The translations under genes were made by a program, and so were the position numbers. 64,000 nucleotides of DNA from Clostridiales bacterium (GTDB lineage Bacteria > Bacillota > Clostridia > Oscillospirales > Oscillospiraceae): positions 1 through 64,000 of the forward strand of contig JAJUGN010000001.1 in the NCBI GenBank assembly GCA_029265975.1. The letters are read 5' to 3'. Position 1 is the first letter of the stretch. Every line of letters begins with the position of its first letter. A model generated the notes under the pieces. It was not told where the DNA came from, did no database searches, and was given only the letters and a program-made list of their open reading frames with translations. This document shows positions 25,833 to 33,745 of this stretch, in pieces.

Positions 25833-26360
25833 TTAAGCGTTCGCCTGCTCGGCGTCCACCTGTATTTTAACCGACTGGGATTGACCCGCGTACTGGGTGC
25901 TGTCTTCACCCTGCGGCCATGTTACCGTAAGCGTATAGATATGTGTGGTCTGGATCCCGTGCTCTAAGTATACCCAGCCGCCCCCCGCGGAAGGGTATGT
26001 GTCGCTGGGCGTCAGCGTATATGTAAGCGGTATGACCTTCTCCGAAGGATCAAAGCTCACGGAAAGCAGGTATTTCATCAAAACTTCGCTGACATCCGAA
26101 TCCTTGTAGTTTCGTATCTGAAATGAGTAAACCAAAACGCTGCCCGGCTGCACGTTTCCGACGGATATCCCGCCGCTTATGCTTGCGATCGGTATATCGT
26201 TCAGCGTCGCGCTTATGGGCACATAATCGAAGGCGACCTTAGCAACAACAGCCGTGTCGCTTGCCGATCTCACCACCGTGTATCGTGAAAAGCTGGCGAC
26301 TGTTACTGAAAAAGTGACTAGCACCAAGTATAAAAGAAGTAAAGGCAGCCTTTTTTTCAT
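25833..26360 (-). CDS. Small secreted protein with SipW-type signal peptide
   Basis: About 175 residues. 'MKKRLPLLLLYLVLVTFSVTVASFSRYT' is a signal peptide with the Ser-Arg/Lys-Tyr pattern after the hydrophobic core that also marks the TasA-like protein at 28393 ('SGTYSKYT'). The mature part has 'NVQPGSVLVYSFQIRNY' and 'VIPLTYTL', which align by eye with the TasA/camelysin-like block (PG..G...F.V.N ... IP..Y.L) of the other operon members. Probably a second fibre or minor subunit processed by the signal peptidase encoded next upstream. ATG at 26360 is preferred (AGGTG six bases before) over GTG at 26369. The gene sits 24 bp before the Ig-repeat gene. Confidence 0.7.
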   Translation of the reverse strand: MKKRLPLLLLYLVLVTFSVTVASFSRYTVVRSASDTAVVAKVAFDYVPISATLNDIPIASISGGISVGNVQPGSVLVYSFQIRNYKDSDVSEVLMKYLLSVSFDPSEKVIPLTYTLTPSDTYPSAGGGWVYLEHGIQTTHIYTLTVTWPQGEDSTQYAGQSQSVKIQVDAEQANA

Positions 26361-26369
26361 CGTCAACAC

Positions 26370-26885
26370 CTATTTTTTCGAACGCTTCAACCTGCCCAGC
26401 ATATCTGGGAATTTATAAATCACGAAAATCAACAGGACCATAATTAAAATGCCTATCGGTGTCCTGAGAAAAAGCGTAATGTTCCCTATCGAAGGTATCC
26501 TCAGGATGACTTTGCCCTCTATCTCCGAAATTGAAACGGCCTGGTCGGAAACATTATTGAAGTCCCCTTTGGTGATGAACCTCGTCGGATCTCCGTCTTG
26601 AAGCCCCACTATCCTGTGTGTCACGAAGGTTCTTCCCCATCGGTATGTAACAATATCGTTTACCTGATAACTTTTCTGCTCCCTCAGGATAAGCATATCG
26701 CCTATCTCGTAGGTCGGTCGCATGCTGCCGGAAATTACGACTACCTGCGTAAATCCGAAGACCTTTGGAAGATTATTTTTAAAGAATACGCGGGCAATTA
26801 TTGTGTAAAGGTTCACAACGAGCATTATTGTAAGAGCCGCGGCCAAAACAAACTGCAAAACCTTCAACAGCTTATGACGAAACAT
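26370..26885 (-). CDS. sipW: SipW-type signal peptidase I (second copy)
   Basis: A 171-residue membrane peptidase with an N-terminal helix (about 10-30), catalytic Ser in 'VISGSMRPTY' (about residue 53) and, where most bacterial enzymes have Lys, a His in 'TFVTHRIV' (about 90). This is the Ser-His or ER-like S26B type represented by Bacillus SipW. 'FITKGDFNN' is the conserved C-terminal block, followed by a second helix and a basic tail. SipW removes the signal peptides of the biofilm proteins TasA and TapA. It lies between a TasA-domain anchor gene and a SipW-type substrate gene. It is the second such enzyme of the operon, which suggests separate substrate sets. Confidence 0.9.
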   Translation of the reverse strand: MFRHKLLKVLQFVLAAALTIMLVVNLYTIIARVFFKNNLPKVFGFTQVVVISGSMRPTYEIGDMLILREQKSYQVNDIVTYRWGRTFVTHRIVGLQDGDPTRFITKGDFNNVSDQAVSISEIEGKVILRIPSIGNITLFLRTPIGILIMVLLIFVIYKFPDMLGRLKRSKK

Positions 26886-26898
26886 AAATTACCCCGCT

Positions 26899-28287
26899 TC
26901 AATTGGATTCGGCGTCAATAGTGATATTTATAACATAGTAATTCACGGTCTGCTGCTTTGCGAGCTCCGTGTCGTTCTCATTGCTTTGCGAAACCCATTT
27001 CCACTGCAGCGTATAGTAAGTATATTCGCCGGAGGATAGCTCCTTGCCGTTTACCTCTATCTCCTCGGCACTCTTCCACTCGTCATCGCCCACATAGCTC
27101 TTGTCGAGTTCTGAGATCCCCGAAAGCAGCCTGTATCTTATAGGCAGCCTGTAATCGGATTCGGAAAGCTTGAGCCAGTACCTCAGTGTGGATGAATCGG
27201 GATTATAAAGTCTGAACAGATACAGTCCGCTCGCTCCTGGAGCTATGACCTTTTCACCGTTAATAAGCTTCACGCCAGTGTCTTCGCGAGGAGCGAATAT
27301 GTCCACCTGGGAGATCTGCGTCCAGACCTTTGCCGAGCCGTAGTAATTATCCTCCGCCCTGATTATGGGGCTTGAGCTTGGCTGCGGCGTCGAGGGCTGG
27401 GTTCCCCCGGTCTGGCTTTCGCCTCCGGAGGACTGCTCGGAGGTGGGCTGAGGCCCGGGCGTCCCGGAAGGAGCCGGAGTAGCTGACGGCGTCACAGCGG
27501 GAGACGGTGTGGCGGATGGAACCGGCGGGAAAGCAGCGGATGGCGAAACAGCAGAAGGAGTTGTAAAAGGCGCGGAAACGCCAGGTACCGGAGAAGCGCC
27601 TGACTGGGGCCGGTTCTGCGCTCCAGGTGTGTTTGCGGCGGGACTGCTCCCCGGATTGCCGGTCGGGATGTTCGGGCCCTGCCCTCCCGTTGCGTCGGTC
27701 GTGCTTACGGTGCCTTTGACGCTTGTTACTGTCATTTTCTTATCATTGTCGCTTAGCTTGAGCTCAATTTGAACGCTTATCGTTTTAAGCGAGATCTTAA
27801 CCGAATAGTCGCCGTTGTCGAGCCGTATGACCTGAGCCTCGCTTACCTGCGGCGTCTTTTCGACTTGCACCCTGCAGGAGGCTATGGGCGTTCCGTTCTC
27901 GATTGCGTTTATAGTATGGCTTCCGGGCTCAACGCCGGGAAATGAAAAATAGCCTGCCGCATCAGTTCTTGTATATCTCGGCGTGCTTCGAAGCTCCACC
28001 ACTCCGTTGGAATACGGGGTGCCGTCGGAAAAAAGTATCCTGCCGGTCACGCTGAAGGTCTCCGACACCGCCGGAGTCGGCGTGGCTGCGGGCTTGAGCC
28101 TGTTTCCCGGAGTCAGTACTATTGTATCAATAAGCTTTCCGTAATAACCTATGCCCTGGACGGTTTTTCCTACCAAAAAGCCGGTAGTGGAAAGCGTGAC
28201 GGCGGAAAGAAACATTATTATCGCAAGCAGGAGGCTGCGTCTCTTTTTTCTGCTGTATCTGATTTCCCTTTCCAAAGAAATATTCAA
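26899..28287 (-). CDS. Membrane-anchored TasA-like domain protein with P/S/T stalk
   Basis: About 462 residues. A strongly basic start ('YSRKKRRS') is followed by a membrane helix, a carboxypeptidase-regulatory-like (CarboxypepD_reg/CNA-B-like) beta domain near residues 75-150, a Pro/Ser/Thr-rich stalk of about 120 residues, and a C-terminal domain with 'IAPGASGLYLFRLYN', 'LPIRYRLL' and 'YTLQWKW'. The last domain matches the TasA-like module of the 28393 protein. It could anchor or nucleate the fibre, as TapA does in Bacillus, which is inference. I start at TTG 28287 (AAAGGCGGTG six bases upstream); GTG 28317 is the alternative. Lies between the TasA-like gene and the second sipW. Confidence 0.65.
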   Translation of the reverse strand: MNISLEREIRYSRKKRRSLLLAIIMFLSAVTLSTTGFLVGKTVQGIGYYGKLIDTIVLTPGNRLKPAATPTPAVSETFSVTGRILFSDGTPYSNGVVELRSTPRYTRTDAAGYFSFPGVEPGSHTINAIENGTPIASCRVQVEKTPQVSEAQVIRLDNGDYSVKISLKTISVQIELKLSDNDKKMTVTSVKGTVSTTDATGGQGPNIPTGNPGSSPAANTPGAQNRPQSGASPVPGVSAPFTTPSAVSPSAAFPPVPSATPSPAVTPSATPAPSGTPGPQPTSEQSSGGESQTGGTQPSTPQPSSSPIIRAEDNYYGSAKVWTQISQVDIFAPREDTGVKLINGEKVIAPGASGLYLFRLYNPDSSTLRYWLKLSESDYRLPIRYRLLSGISELDKSYVGDDEWKSAEEIEVNGKELSSGEYTYYTLQWKWVSQSNENDTELAKQQTVNYYVINITIDAESN

Positions 28288-28392
28288 AAGAAACACCGCC
28301 TTTCCGAGAAACTTCACTGATAATATTTTTCCGCCCTTATGCTCACCCCTGCAGCTTGAGAAACTGCAGGGGTGATCTGGCTTGTTTAATTA

Positions 28393-29055
28393 TTAGGCGT
28401 CGAGCTGGGTGACTGTGGTCTGGATTGCGAGCGTTACGGTAGCGGTTCCGCCAATTCCGAGGGCTGTGTCGGCCGAGTCGGTCTGACCGGTTCCCGCGGA
28501 ATCAAAAGCCCATGTCCACTTGAGGTCGACCGTATTTGTGACCGGAGTTGTGCCGTCCGATGCGTTTATGGAAGCGATGGCCATGGCGGACTGGAGCGCT
28601 GAAAGGCTAGCATAAGTGCCGCCGCTGTATGTTCCCGTGAGCTTCGCGGAGTATCTCTGCGGATTGCTTCCGAGCGTGTAGTAGATGGGGATGTTGCTGT
28701 CGTTTGTTTCGGTGAGGACAAAAGTCGCTCCAACCTTGACTTCGCTCAGGTTCTCAACAGTGAAGTTAAGCGTTCCGGTGGTACCGGGGGCTATGATCTT
28801 TGTCGAGCCGGAGCCGTATACGCCTGCGTCGGTATGCTTGAAAATGTCGATTGCGCCGGATGAAGAAGACTGGGTAAGGACGTGAGCTCCGCCCGTATCC
28901 TTAAGGTTGAAGGCAAATTTTGCCACACGGACGGTATCCGTAGCCGTTACCTGTTGCGTATACTTCGAGTAGGTTCCGGATACCAGGGACGCGGTGATCA
29001 TGGTCATTACAAGGGTAATCGCTGCGAGCTTCATTGATAAACCACTTTTTTTCAT
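28393..29055 (-). CDS. TasA/camelysin-like secreted fibre protein
   Basis: A 220-residue protein with a SipW-dependent type signal peptide ('MKKSGLSMKLAAITLVMTMI' then 'SGTYSKYT'), followed directly by 'VRVAKFAFNL', the layout seen in TasA and CalY. The mature domain has 'IIAPGTTGTLNFTVEN', 'IPIYYTL' and a Trp-containing strand 'LKWTWAF', the shared module of this operon. TasA-type proteins polymerise into beta-rich extracellular fibres in biofilms. It follows the first signal peptidase by 31 bp and has GGGAGG before the ATG. It is probably the major subunit. Sequence similarity to Bacillus TasA is only at the level of layout and motifs, so the fold assignment is inferred. Confidence 0.78.
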   Translation of the reverse strand: MKKSGLSMKLAAITLVMTMITASLVSGTYSKYTQQVTATDTVRVAKFAFNLKDTGGAHVLTQSSSSGAIDIFKHTDAGVYGSGSTKIIAPGTTGTLNFTVENLSEVKVGATFVLTETNDSNIPIYYTLGSNPQRYSAKLTGTYSGGTYASLSALQSAMAIASINASDGTTPVTNTVDLKWTWAFDSAGTGQTDSADTALGIGGTATVTLAIQTTVTQLDA

Positions 29056-29086
29056 ATGTATTTCCTCCCGTTTATTTAAAGACTAC

Positions 29087-29773
29087 TCAGTATTTCCTGT
29101 TTTCATCTGTATTCGACCTGTTTGCTTCGTTGGCGCCGCCGGATTGTTTTTCGTTTTCAAGGCTGGAAATCATCTGCCGCATTCTTCTTATTTCCGCCTC
29201 TAGATCGTCGACCGATTTTACCTTAGGACGGTCGTAGAGCTTCCTTCTTATAAAGTCATATACGATAAACAGCAGGAGCGGAAGCGCTATGAACAACACC
29301 ATTCCTACCGGAGTCTGCATAAACAGGGCCGTATTGCCAAGCTTCGGTATATCCATTACCATCCTGCCCTCTACGGCGTTGCCGAGAACCGGCAGTCTGT
29401 CCTCGGTATTGTTGTTATCGCCCTTCGTAATAAACTGGCGCACCCCGTTCACTACTCTGACGTCGATAATCCTGTGGGTTATAACCGACTTGCCTTCCCT
29501 GAAAGCTATTATGTCCCCCTTTACGAGGCTGTTGGGGTCGGTTTCCCTGACTATTACAAGGTCTCCGGCTTTTATCGCCGGATACATCGAATCCGACAAG
29601 TCGATGAAAGGCTTGAATCCAAGGAAGCTGGGGACTTTGTCCGGGAACATGAAGGATTTCACTATAATCGTCACGTTCGCGATAAGCATCGGGATAAGTA
29701 TTATACAGAGTATTACCCCGAATACGGACATCGCCTTTTGCCCGGCAGTTCTGACCGATGATTGCTTTTTCAT
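29087..29773 (-). CDS. sipW: SipW-type signal peptidase I (first copy)
   Basis: A 228-residue S26B-type signal peptidase: N-terminal helix, catalytic Ser in 'DLSDSMYPAI' (about residue 62), catalytic His in 'SVITHRIIDV' (about 100), 'FITKGDNNN', then a second helix (about 157-175). A cytoplasmic coiled-coil-like tail ('DLEAEIRRMRQMISSLENEK') is absent from the second copy. First gene of the six-gene operon, so it is most directly exposed to the upstream c-di-GMP riboswitches. Expected role: cleave the SipW-type signal peptides of the TasA-like and related proteins. GGAGGA precedes the ATG. Confidence 0.9.
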   Translation of the reverse strand: MKKQSSVRTAGQKAMSVFGVILCIILIPMLIANVTIIVKSFMFPDKVPSFLGFKPFIDLSDSMYPAIKAGDLVIVRETDPNSLVKGDIIAFREGKSVITHRIIDVRVVNGVRQFITKGDNNNTEDRLPVLGNAVEGRMVMDIPKLGNTALFMQTPVGMVLFIALPLLLFIVYDFIRRKLYDRPKVKSVDDLEAEIRRMRQMISSLENEKQSGGANEANRSNTDENRKY

Positions 29774-29901
29774 TTACAGTCCTCCAATTTTTAAAGAAAG
29801 GCGCTCGCTTTCTTTGTTAAAAAAAACAGAACTGCATACAACATCTATAATCAGCCTGCCGCCGATGCCGCAAGCCCAACGTATATGCAGTACCCTTAAA
29901 C

Positions 29902-30003
29902 AAAAAAGCTACTGCAAATACATGGCAGTAGCAGCTGGCTGCCCTGGACGAACCGAGGGCCCTATTAGCTTTGCGTCACAAGCTTTCGCTTGCTTTGCCC
30001 TTA
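29902..30003 (-). ncRNA. c-di-GMP-I riboswitch (GEMM), proximal copy with terminator
   Basis: On the minus strand 'GGGCAAAGC', a hairpin with GAAA tetraloop (CAAGCGAAAGCTTG), 'GACGCAAAGCTAATAGGG' and a terminal helix with 'CAGCCAGCTGCT' reproduce the c-di-GMP-I aptamer (GGCAAA...GAAA...GACGCAAAGCC). The 3' end runs into GCTACTGC/GCAGTAGC followed by six T (29902-29932), an intrinsic terminator sharing bases with the aptamer's end, so ligand binding should decide termination. An ON switch seems likely, but the closing helix could not be drawn with certainty. It sits about 130 nt before the first sipW. Confidence 0.85.
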
Positions 30004-30078
30004 TTACTCTGTATATCTCAATTCTGGCCGCAAGGTGTCGAAAAGCGAATAAGCGTAAAATTAGGAATAAATGGCAAT

Positions 30079-30182
30079 AAAAAATGCTACCGCAATTACA
30101 AATGCAGTAGCAGCTGGCTGTCCTGGAGAAACCGAGGACCCTATTAGCTTTGCGTCGCAAGCTTTCGCTTGCTTTGCCCTTA
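30079..30182 (-). ncRNA. c-di-GMP-I riboswitch (GEMM), distal copy with terminator
   Basis: The second aptamer is nearly identical over its core (GGGCAAAGCAAGCGAAAGCTTG then GACGCAAAGC) and is the first to be transcribed. It ends in its own terminator, GCTACTGC/GCGGTAGC with a T-run (30079-30111). Two complete aptamer-plus-terminator units in series should give steeper or more stringent control than one. Confidence 0.85.
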
Positions 30183-30201
30183 TACTTATATTATTGACCA
30201 T

Positions 30202-30230
30202 ATATTAACATGTGGCAAAAAAATTGTCAA
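30202..30230 (-). promoter_or_regulatory. Promoter of the riboswitch/SipW operon
   Basis: On the minus strand TTGACA (30230-30225), 17-bp spacer, TAATAT (30207-30202). Transcription would begin near 30195, about 13 nt before the distal aptamer. The whole 29774-30401 gap is thus leader, promoter and the yebC terminator. Confidence 0.65.
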
Positions 30231-30349
30231 TATTTTTTTATGAAAATATGTAGAATTTGTTTACAATAATTTTTATTATCGCAACATAGAGCCGACCACA
30301 GTTTAGCAATACCGTCTTTTCCGGCAAAAATAGCATAAAAACATAAAAA

Positions 30350-30386
30350 GCATGGAGAGCCGCCGATTTTCGCCGGCTCTCCATGC
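30350..30386 (-). terminator. Intrinsic terminator after yebC
   Basis: GCATGGAGAGCCG (30350-30362) pairs perfectly with CGGCTCTCCATGC (30374-30386); on the minus strand TTTTTATGTTTTT follows. Confidence 0.88.
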
Positions 30387-30401
30387 CCCGTCATTATATT
30401 T

Positions 30402-31136
30402 TTATTCCTCTTCCCAGTTGTGCCAGACGTTCTGAACGTCGTCGTTGTCCTCGAACATGTCGAGCATCTTCCGCATGTTCTTTATGTCGTCCTCGCTGGT
30501 GAGTTTAATGTATGTCTGAGGTACCATTTCAACCTGGGCCGAGAGGAATTTATAGCCCTGCTTTTCCATGGTATCGGATACGGCCTGGAAGCTTTCGGGG
30601 CTTGTATAAACCTCGAACACTTCGCCCTCGTTTGAGATATCGTCCGCCCCTGCTTCAAGCGCGTCCTCCATGACCTTGTCTTCGTCAAGGTTACCGTATT
30701 CATTGTCAATAACGATAACGCCCTTTTTTTCAAAAGACCAGCTCACGCAGCCCGTCGTGCCCATATTCCCGCCGTATTTGTCAAAGTAGTGGCGCATCTC
30801 GGACGCCGTGCGGTTCCGGTTGTCGGTCATCGTCTCGACTATAACCGCTATACCGCTGGGTCCGTATCCCTCATAATTGATGCTCTCGTAGTTCGACGCG
30901 TCCCCGCCGCCGAGCGCCTTCTCTATCGTGCGCTTGATATTGTCGTTCGGCATATTGGCCGCCTTGGCCTTTGTAATCACCGCGGCAAGCCGGGAATTGT
31001 TGGCCGGGTCTCCGCTGCCGCCCTCCTTTACCGCAACCATCATTTCACGGGCTATCTTAGTGAAAGCCTGCGCGCGCTTGGCGTCCTGCGCGCCCTTTGT
31101 TTTCTGAATATTATGCCATTTTGAATGCCCAGACAT
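30402..31136 (-). CDS. YebC/PmpR-family regulatory or translation-factor protein
   Basis: A 244-residue member of the YebC/TACO1 family, recognised by its N-terminus 'MSGHSKWHNIQKTKGAQDAKRA', the 'NMPNDNIKRTIEKA' helix and 'YEGYGPSGIAVIVE'. The family has been described as transcription regulators (PmpR) and, more recently, as factors that help ribosomes through proline-rich stretches. Length is normal (about 240-250). It appears to be a single-gene unit between the pst terminator and its own strong terminator. The catalytic or binding mechanism cannot be read from sequence. Confidence 0.95.
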   Translation of the reverse strand: MSGHSKWHNIQKTKGAQDAKRAQAFTKIAREMMVAVKEGGSGDPANNSRLAAVITKAKAANMPNDNIKRTIEKALGGGDASNYESINYEGYGPSGIAVIVETMTDNRNRTASEMRHYFDKYGGNMGTTGCVSWSFEKKGVIVIDNEYGNLDEDKVMEDALEAGADDISNEGEVFEVYTSPESFQAVSDTMEKQGYKFLSAQVEMVPQTYIKLTSEDDIKNMRKMLDMFEDNDDVQNVWHNWEEE

Positions 31137-31218
31137 AAAGCCATCTCCTAAAAATTGTTTCGAGCTATTCTACCATAAAAATTACAGCCCGGCAACATCA
31201 AGTAAACAGGCTGTCCGC

Positions 31219-31262
31219 AAAAAACCGACGCCCTATGAGTCATTTGCGAAATTCGGCATCGG
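31219..31262 (-). terminator. Terminator of the pst operon
   Basis: On the minus strand CCGATGCC (31262-31255) pairs with GGCGTCGG across a 28-nt loop and is followed by TTTTTT (31224-31219). One pair is G-U. Confidence 0.6.
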
Positions 31263-31281
31263 CCCTCACCGGCTTTTCGTA

Positions 31282-32040
31282 TCAGCCGAATCTTCCTGTT
31301 ATATAATCGCTTGTCTTCTGCTCGCGTGGGTTCACGAACATCCGATCCGTATCCCCCTCTTCGACAAGCGTACCCATGAGCATGAAGCCCGCTCTGTCGG
31401 CTACGCGCGCCGCCTGCTGAATATTGTGCGGAACGATGATTATCGTAAAACGCTCCTTCAGGAGCTTCAGAGATTCCTCTATCTGAAACGTCGATATGGG
31501 GTCCAGCGCAGCGCACGGGCGGTCAAGCATTATTACCTCAGGCTCCAGCGCCAGTATCCGCGCTATGCACAGCCGCTGCTGCTGCCCTCCCGACAGGCGC
31601 AGCGCCGGGGAATGCAGCTTGTCCTTCACCTCGTCCCAAAGCACCGCCATCCGCAGAGACTTCTCCACCCTTTCGGCAAGTACAGCCTTGTTTTTTATTC
31701 CGCTCATGCGGGGGCCGTAGGCAATGTTGTCAAAAATGGACATGGGAAGGGGCACCGGCTCTTCAAAGACTATCCCGACTCTCCGCCTCAGCTCGGTGAT
31801 GTTGAAATCCGGAGACCGTATATCCCTGCCGTCAAGGAGTATCTCCCCTTCCGACCTGGTTCCGGGTATTAGGTCGCACATGCGGTTTATGGCTTTCAGA
31901 ATCGTTGTGGTCCCGCTGTTAGCGGGGCCGAAAATCGCATATATCTCGTTATATTTTATATCTAGGCTTACATCCTTTATCGCCTGGTGGTCATTATAGA
32001 AGAAATTAAGGTTTTTAATACTGATTTTTGCCCTATTATC
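31282..32040 (-). CDS. pstB: Phosphate ABC transporter ATP-binding protein PstB
   Basis: A 252-residue ABC ATPase, usual length for PstB. Domains in order: 'FFYNDHQAIKDVSL', Walker A variant 'GPANSGTTT' (the normal 'GPSGCGKST' lysine is replaced by Thr), Q-loop 'VFEEPVP', signature 'LSGGQQQRLCIAR', and Walker B 'VIMLDRPCAALDP' (the usual Glu after the Asp is Arg). Both substitutions are in catalytic positions, so activity may be altered; the bases read clearly on both counts. It follows pstA by 13 bp, with GGTGG near the ATG at 32040; an in-frame start at 32082 would overlap pstA. Last gene of pstSCAB; no phoU is seen. Confidence 0.85.
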   Translation of the reverse strand, partial: DNRAKISIKNLNFFYNDHQAIKDVSLDIKYNEIYAIFGPANSGTTTILKAINRMCDLIPGTRSEGEILLDGRDIRSPDFNITELRRRVGIVFEEPVPLPMSIFDNIAYGPRMSGIKNKAVLAERVEKSLRMAVLWDEVKDKLHSPALRLSGGQQQRLCIARILALEPEVIMLDRPCAALDPISTFQIEESLKLLKERFTIIIVPHNIQQAARVADRAGFMLMGTLVEEGDTDRMFVNPREQKTSDYITGRFG

Positions 32041-32053
32041 CATGCTCCACCCT

Positions 32054-32890
32054 CTAGCGGCTCTTGGCCACGAATTTTTCAAGCAGTATGTTCGCGGCGA
32101 CGTTTATTATAAGAATAACGATTATGAGAAGCGCGGCCGTGCCGTACGCCCTCTCCATTGATATGCCCTCGCGCGCCAGAATATAAAAGTGGACAGCCAT
32201 TGTCCTCGCCGGAGAGAAAAGCGAGGTCGGCATGCGGAGCGCCGAGCCCGCCGTAAGAATCACCGCGGCCGTCTCCGCCACGCAGCGGCCTATTCCCAGA
32301 ATAACGCCCGTGATTATGCCCGGCAGCGCCGAAGGGGCGACCGCGCCAACTATTGTCTGCCACTTTGTCCCTCCGAGCGAATAGCTCACATCGCGGTACA
32401 TAGGGTGCACCGCGCGTATCGCGTCCTCCGACGTTCGTATTATAGTCGGAAGTATCATTACGGCTAGAGTCAGACCCCCCGAAATAACGGACCATCCGAG
32501 CTTAAGGTAAACCACGAAAAATATGAAGCCGAAAAGTCCGTACACTATCGACGGTATTGCGGCAAGAGCTCCCGCGCAGAAGCGGATGATCCTGGTCACC
32601 CTGCCCTCCCGCGTATATTCGGTAAGGAAAAAAGCTGTACCGACACCAAAAGGCGTCGCCACCACAACAGCGACGGCAGTCACGAGCAGAGTGCTGACAA
32701 TCGTAGAAAGTATTCCTCCCGAGCGTCCCATATCGCGAGGCACCTCGGACAGAAACTGCCAGCTGAGCGTCGGAAGACCCTTCGCCAGAATGTAGGCCAT
32801 GATGAATATCAGCAGCAGAATAATGACGACCGCCACAGCCCATATGACAGTTTTCGCAATGATCTGGGCCTTTTTCGGACTTAACCTCAT
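32054..32890 (-). CDS. pstA: Phosphate ABC transporter permease PstA
   Basis: A 278-residue permease with six expected membrane helices and the binding-protein-dependent transport EAA-type loop 'SLGGTKWQTIVGAVAPSALPGI' region (positions about 195-216). 'GTAFFLTEY' and 'PSIVYGLFGF' are typical PstA blocks. With PstC it forms the phosphate channel driven by PstB. Start ATG 32890 follows GGAGG at about ten bases and lies right after the pstC stop at 32892. An upstream start at 32914 would overlap pstC. Confidence 0.95.
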   Translation of the reverse strand: MRLSPKKAQIIAKTVIWAVAVVIILLLIFIMAYILAKGLPTLSWQFLSEVPRDMGRSGGILSTIVSTLLVTAVAVVVATPFGVGTAFFLTEYTREGRVTRIIRFCAGALAAIPSIVYGLFGFIFFVVYLKLGWSVISGGLTLAVMILPTIIRTSEDAIRAVHPMYRDVSYSLGGTKWQTIVGAVAPSALPGIITGVILGIGRCVAETAAVILTAGSALRMPTSLFSPARTMAVHFYILAREGISMERAYGTAALLIIVILIINVAANILLEKFVAKSR

Positions 32891-32891
32891 G

Positions 32892-33743
32892 CTAATCCTT
32901 CCTCCTTTGCACAATAATCTGGGCTGCGGAGTTCAGAAGCATTATTATCGCAAGAAGCACTATGCCGGTCGCAAACAGCGCCTGCTGATGCTCGCCCGAG
33001 GCATAGCCCATTTCAATTCCTATGTTCGTCGTAAGTGTACGGGCCGGATCGAGTATGGATTTCGGCAGCGCAACCGCGTTTCCGAGAACCATTATCACAG
33101 CCATTGTTTCGCCTATCGCCCTGCCCATTCCGAGAATGACGGATGTCGTTATCCCTGATTTGGCGGCAGGCAGGAGCACCGAACGGACCGTCTGCCAGTG
33201 CGTCGCCCCAAGCGCGAGAGAGCCCTCTTTGTACTGGCGCGGCAGGGCGAGAATTGACACCTCCGATATGCTCACTATCGTCGGAAGTATCATTATCGCG
33301 AGGATTACCGAGCCCGCAAGCACGCTCAGCCCCGGGCCGCCGAGATAGTTTCTGATAAAAGGAACGATGAACGTGAGTCCCCAAAATCCGTAGACGACGG
33401 AGGGGATGCCGGCAAGGAGCTGTATGGCCGGCCTGACTATTTTGCTCACTGCCGGAGGCGCAAATTCCGTGAGAAAAATGCTGCAGCAGATTGCCGTAGG
33501 CACGCCAAGAATGGCCGCCCCGGCGGTAACGGAAACCGAGCCGACAATCATGGGAAAAATACCGAACGAGCCCTGGCTCGGCGCCCACTTCATACCGAAA
33601 ATAAAGTTGAAAAGCCCTACCTTTGCTATGATAGGCACGCCTTCTATAAGGATAAAAACCGTTATGAGCGCAAGTACCGAGAGCGTGGACAGAGCTATCA
33701 GGAAAAAGCCGTTTCCGATAAGCTTTTCTTTCAGATTGTTCAC
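32892..33743 (-). CDS. pstC: Phosphate ABC transporter permease PstC
   Basis: A 283-residue PstC with six expected membrane helices. Typical blocks: 'FGIFPMIVGSVSVTAGA', 'LLAGIPSVVYGFWG' and the EAA loop 'ALGATHWQTVRSVLLPAAKSGI' region near 180-200. It pairs with PstA to form the channel for inorganic phosphate. The start is GTG with AAGGAGAG eight bases upstream; the gene begins 2 bp after pstS. Confidence 0.95.
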   Translation of the reverse strand: MNNLKEKLIGNGFFLIALSTLSVLALITVFILIEGVPIIAKVGLFNFIFGMKWAPSQGSFGIFPMIVGSVSVTAGAAILGVPTAICCSIFLTEFAPPAVSKIVRPAIQLLAGIPSVVYGFWGLTFIVPFIRNYLGGPGLSVLAGSVILAIMILPTIVSISEVSILALPRQYKEGSLALGATHWQTVRSVLLPAAKSGITTSVILGMGRAIGETMAVIMVLGNAVALPKSILDPARTLTTNIGIEMGYASGEHQQALFATGIVLLAIIMLLNSAAQIIVQRRKD

Positions 33744-33745
33744 TT

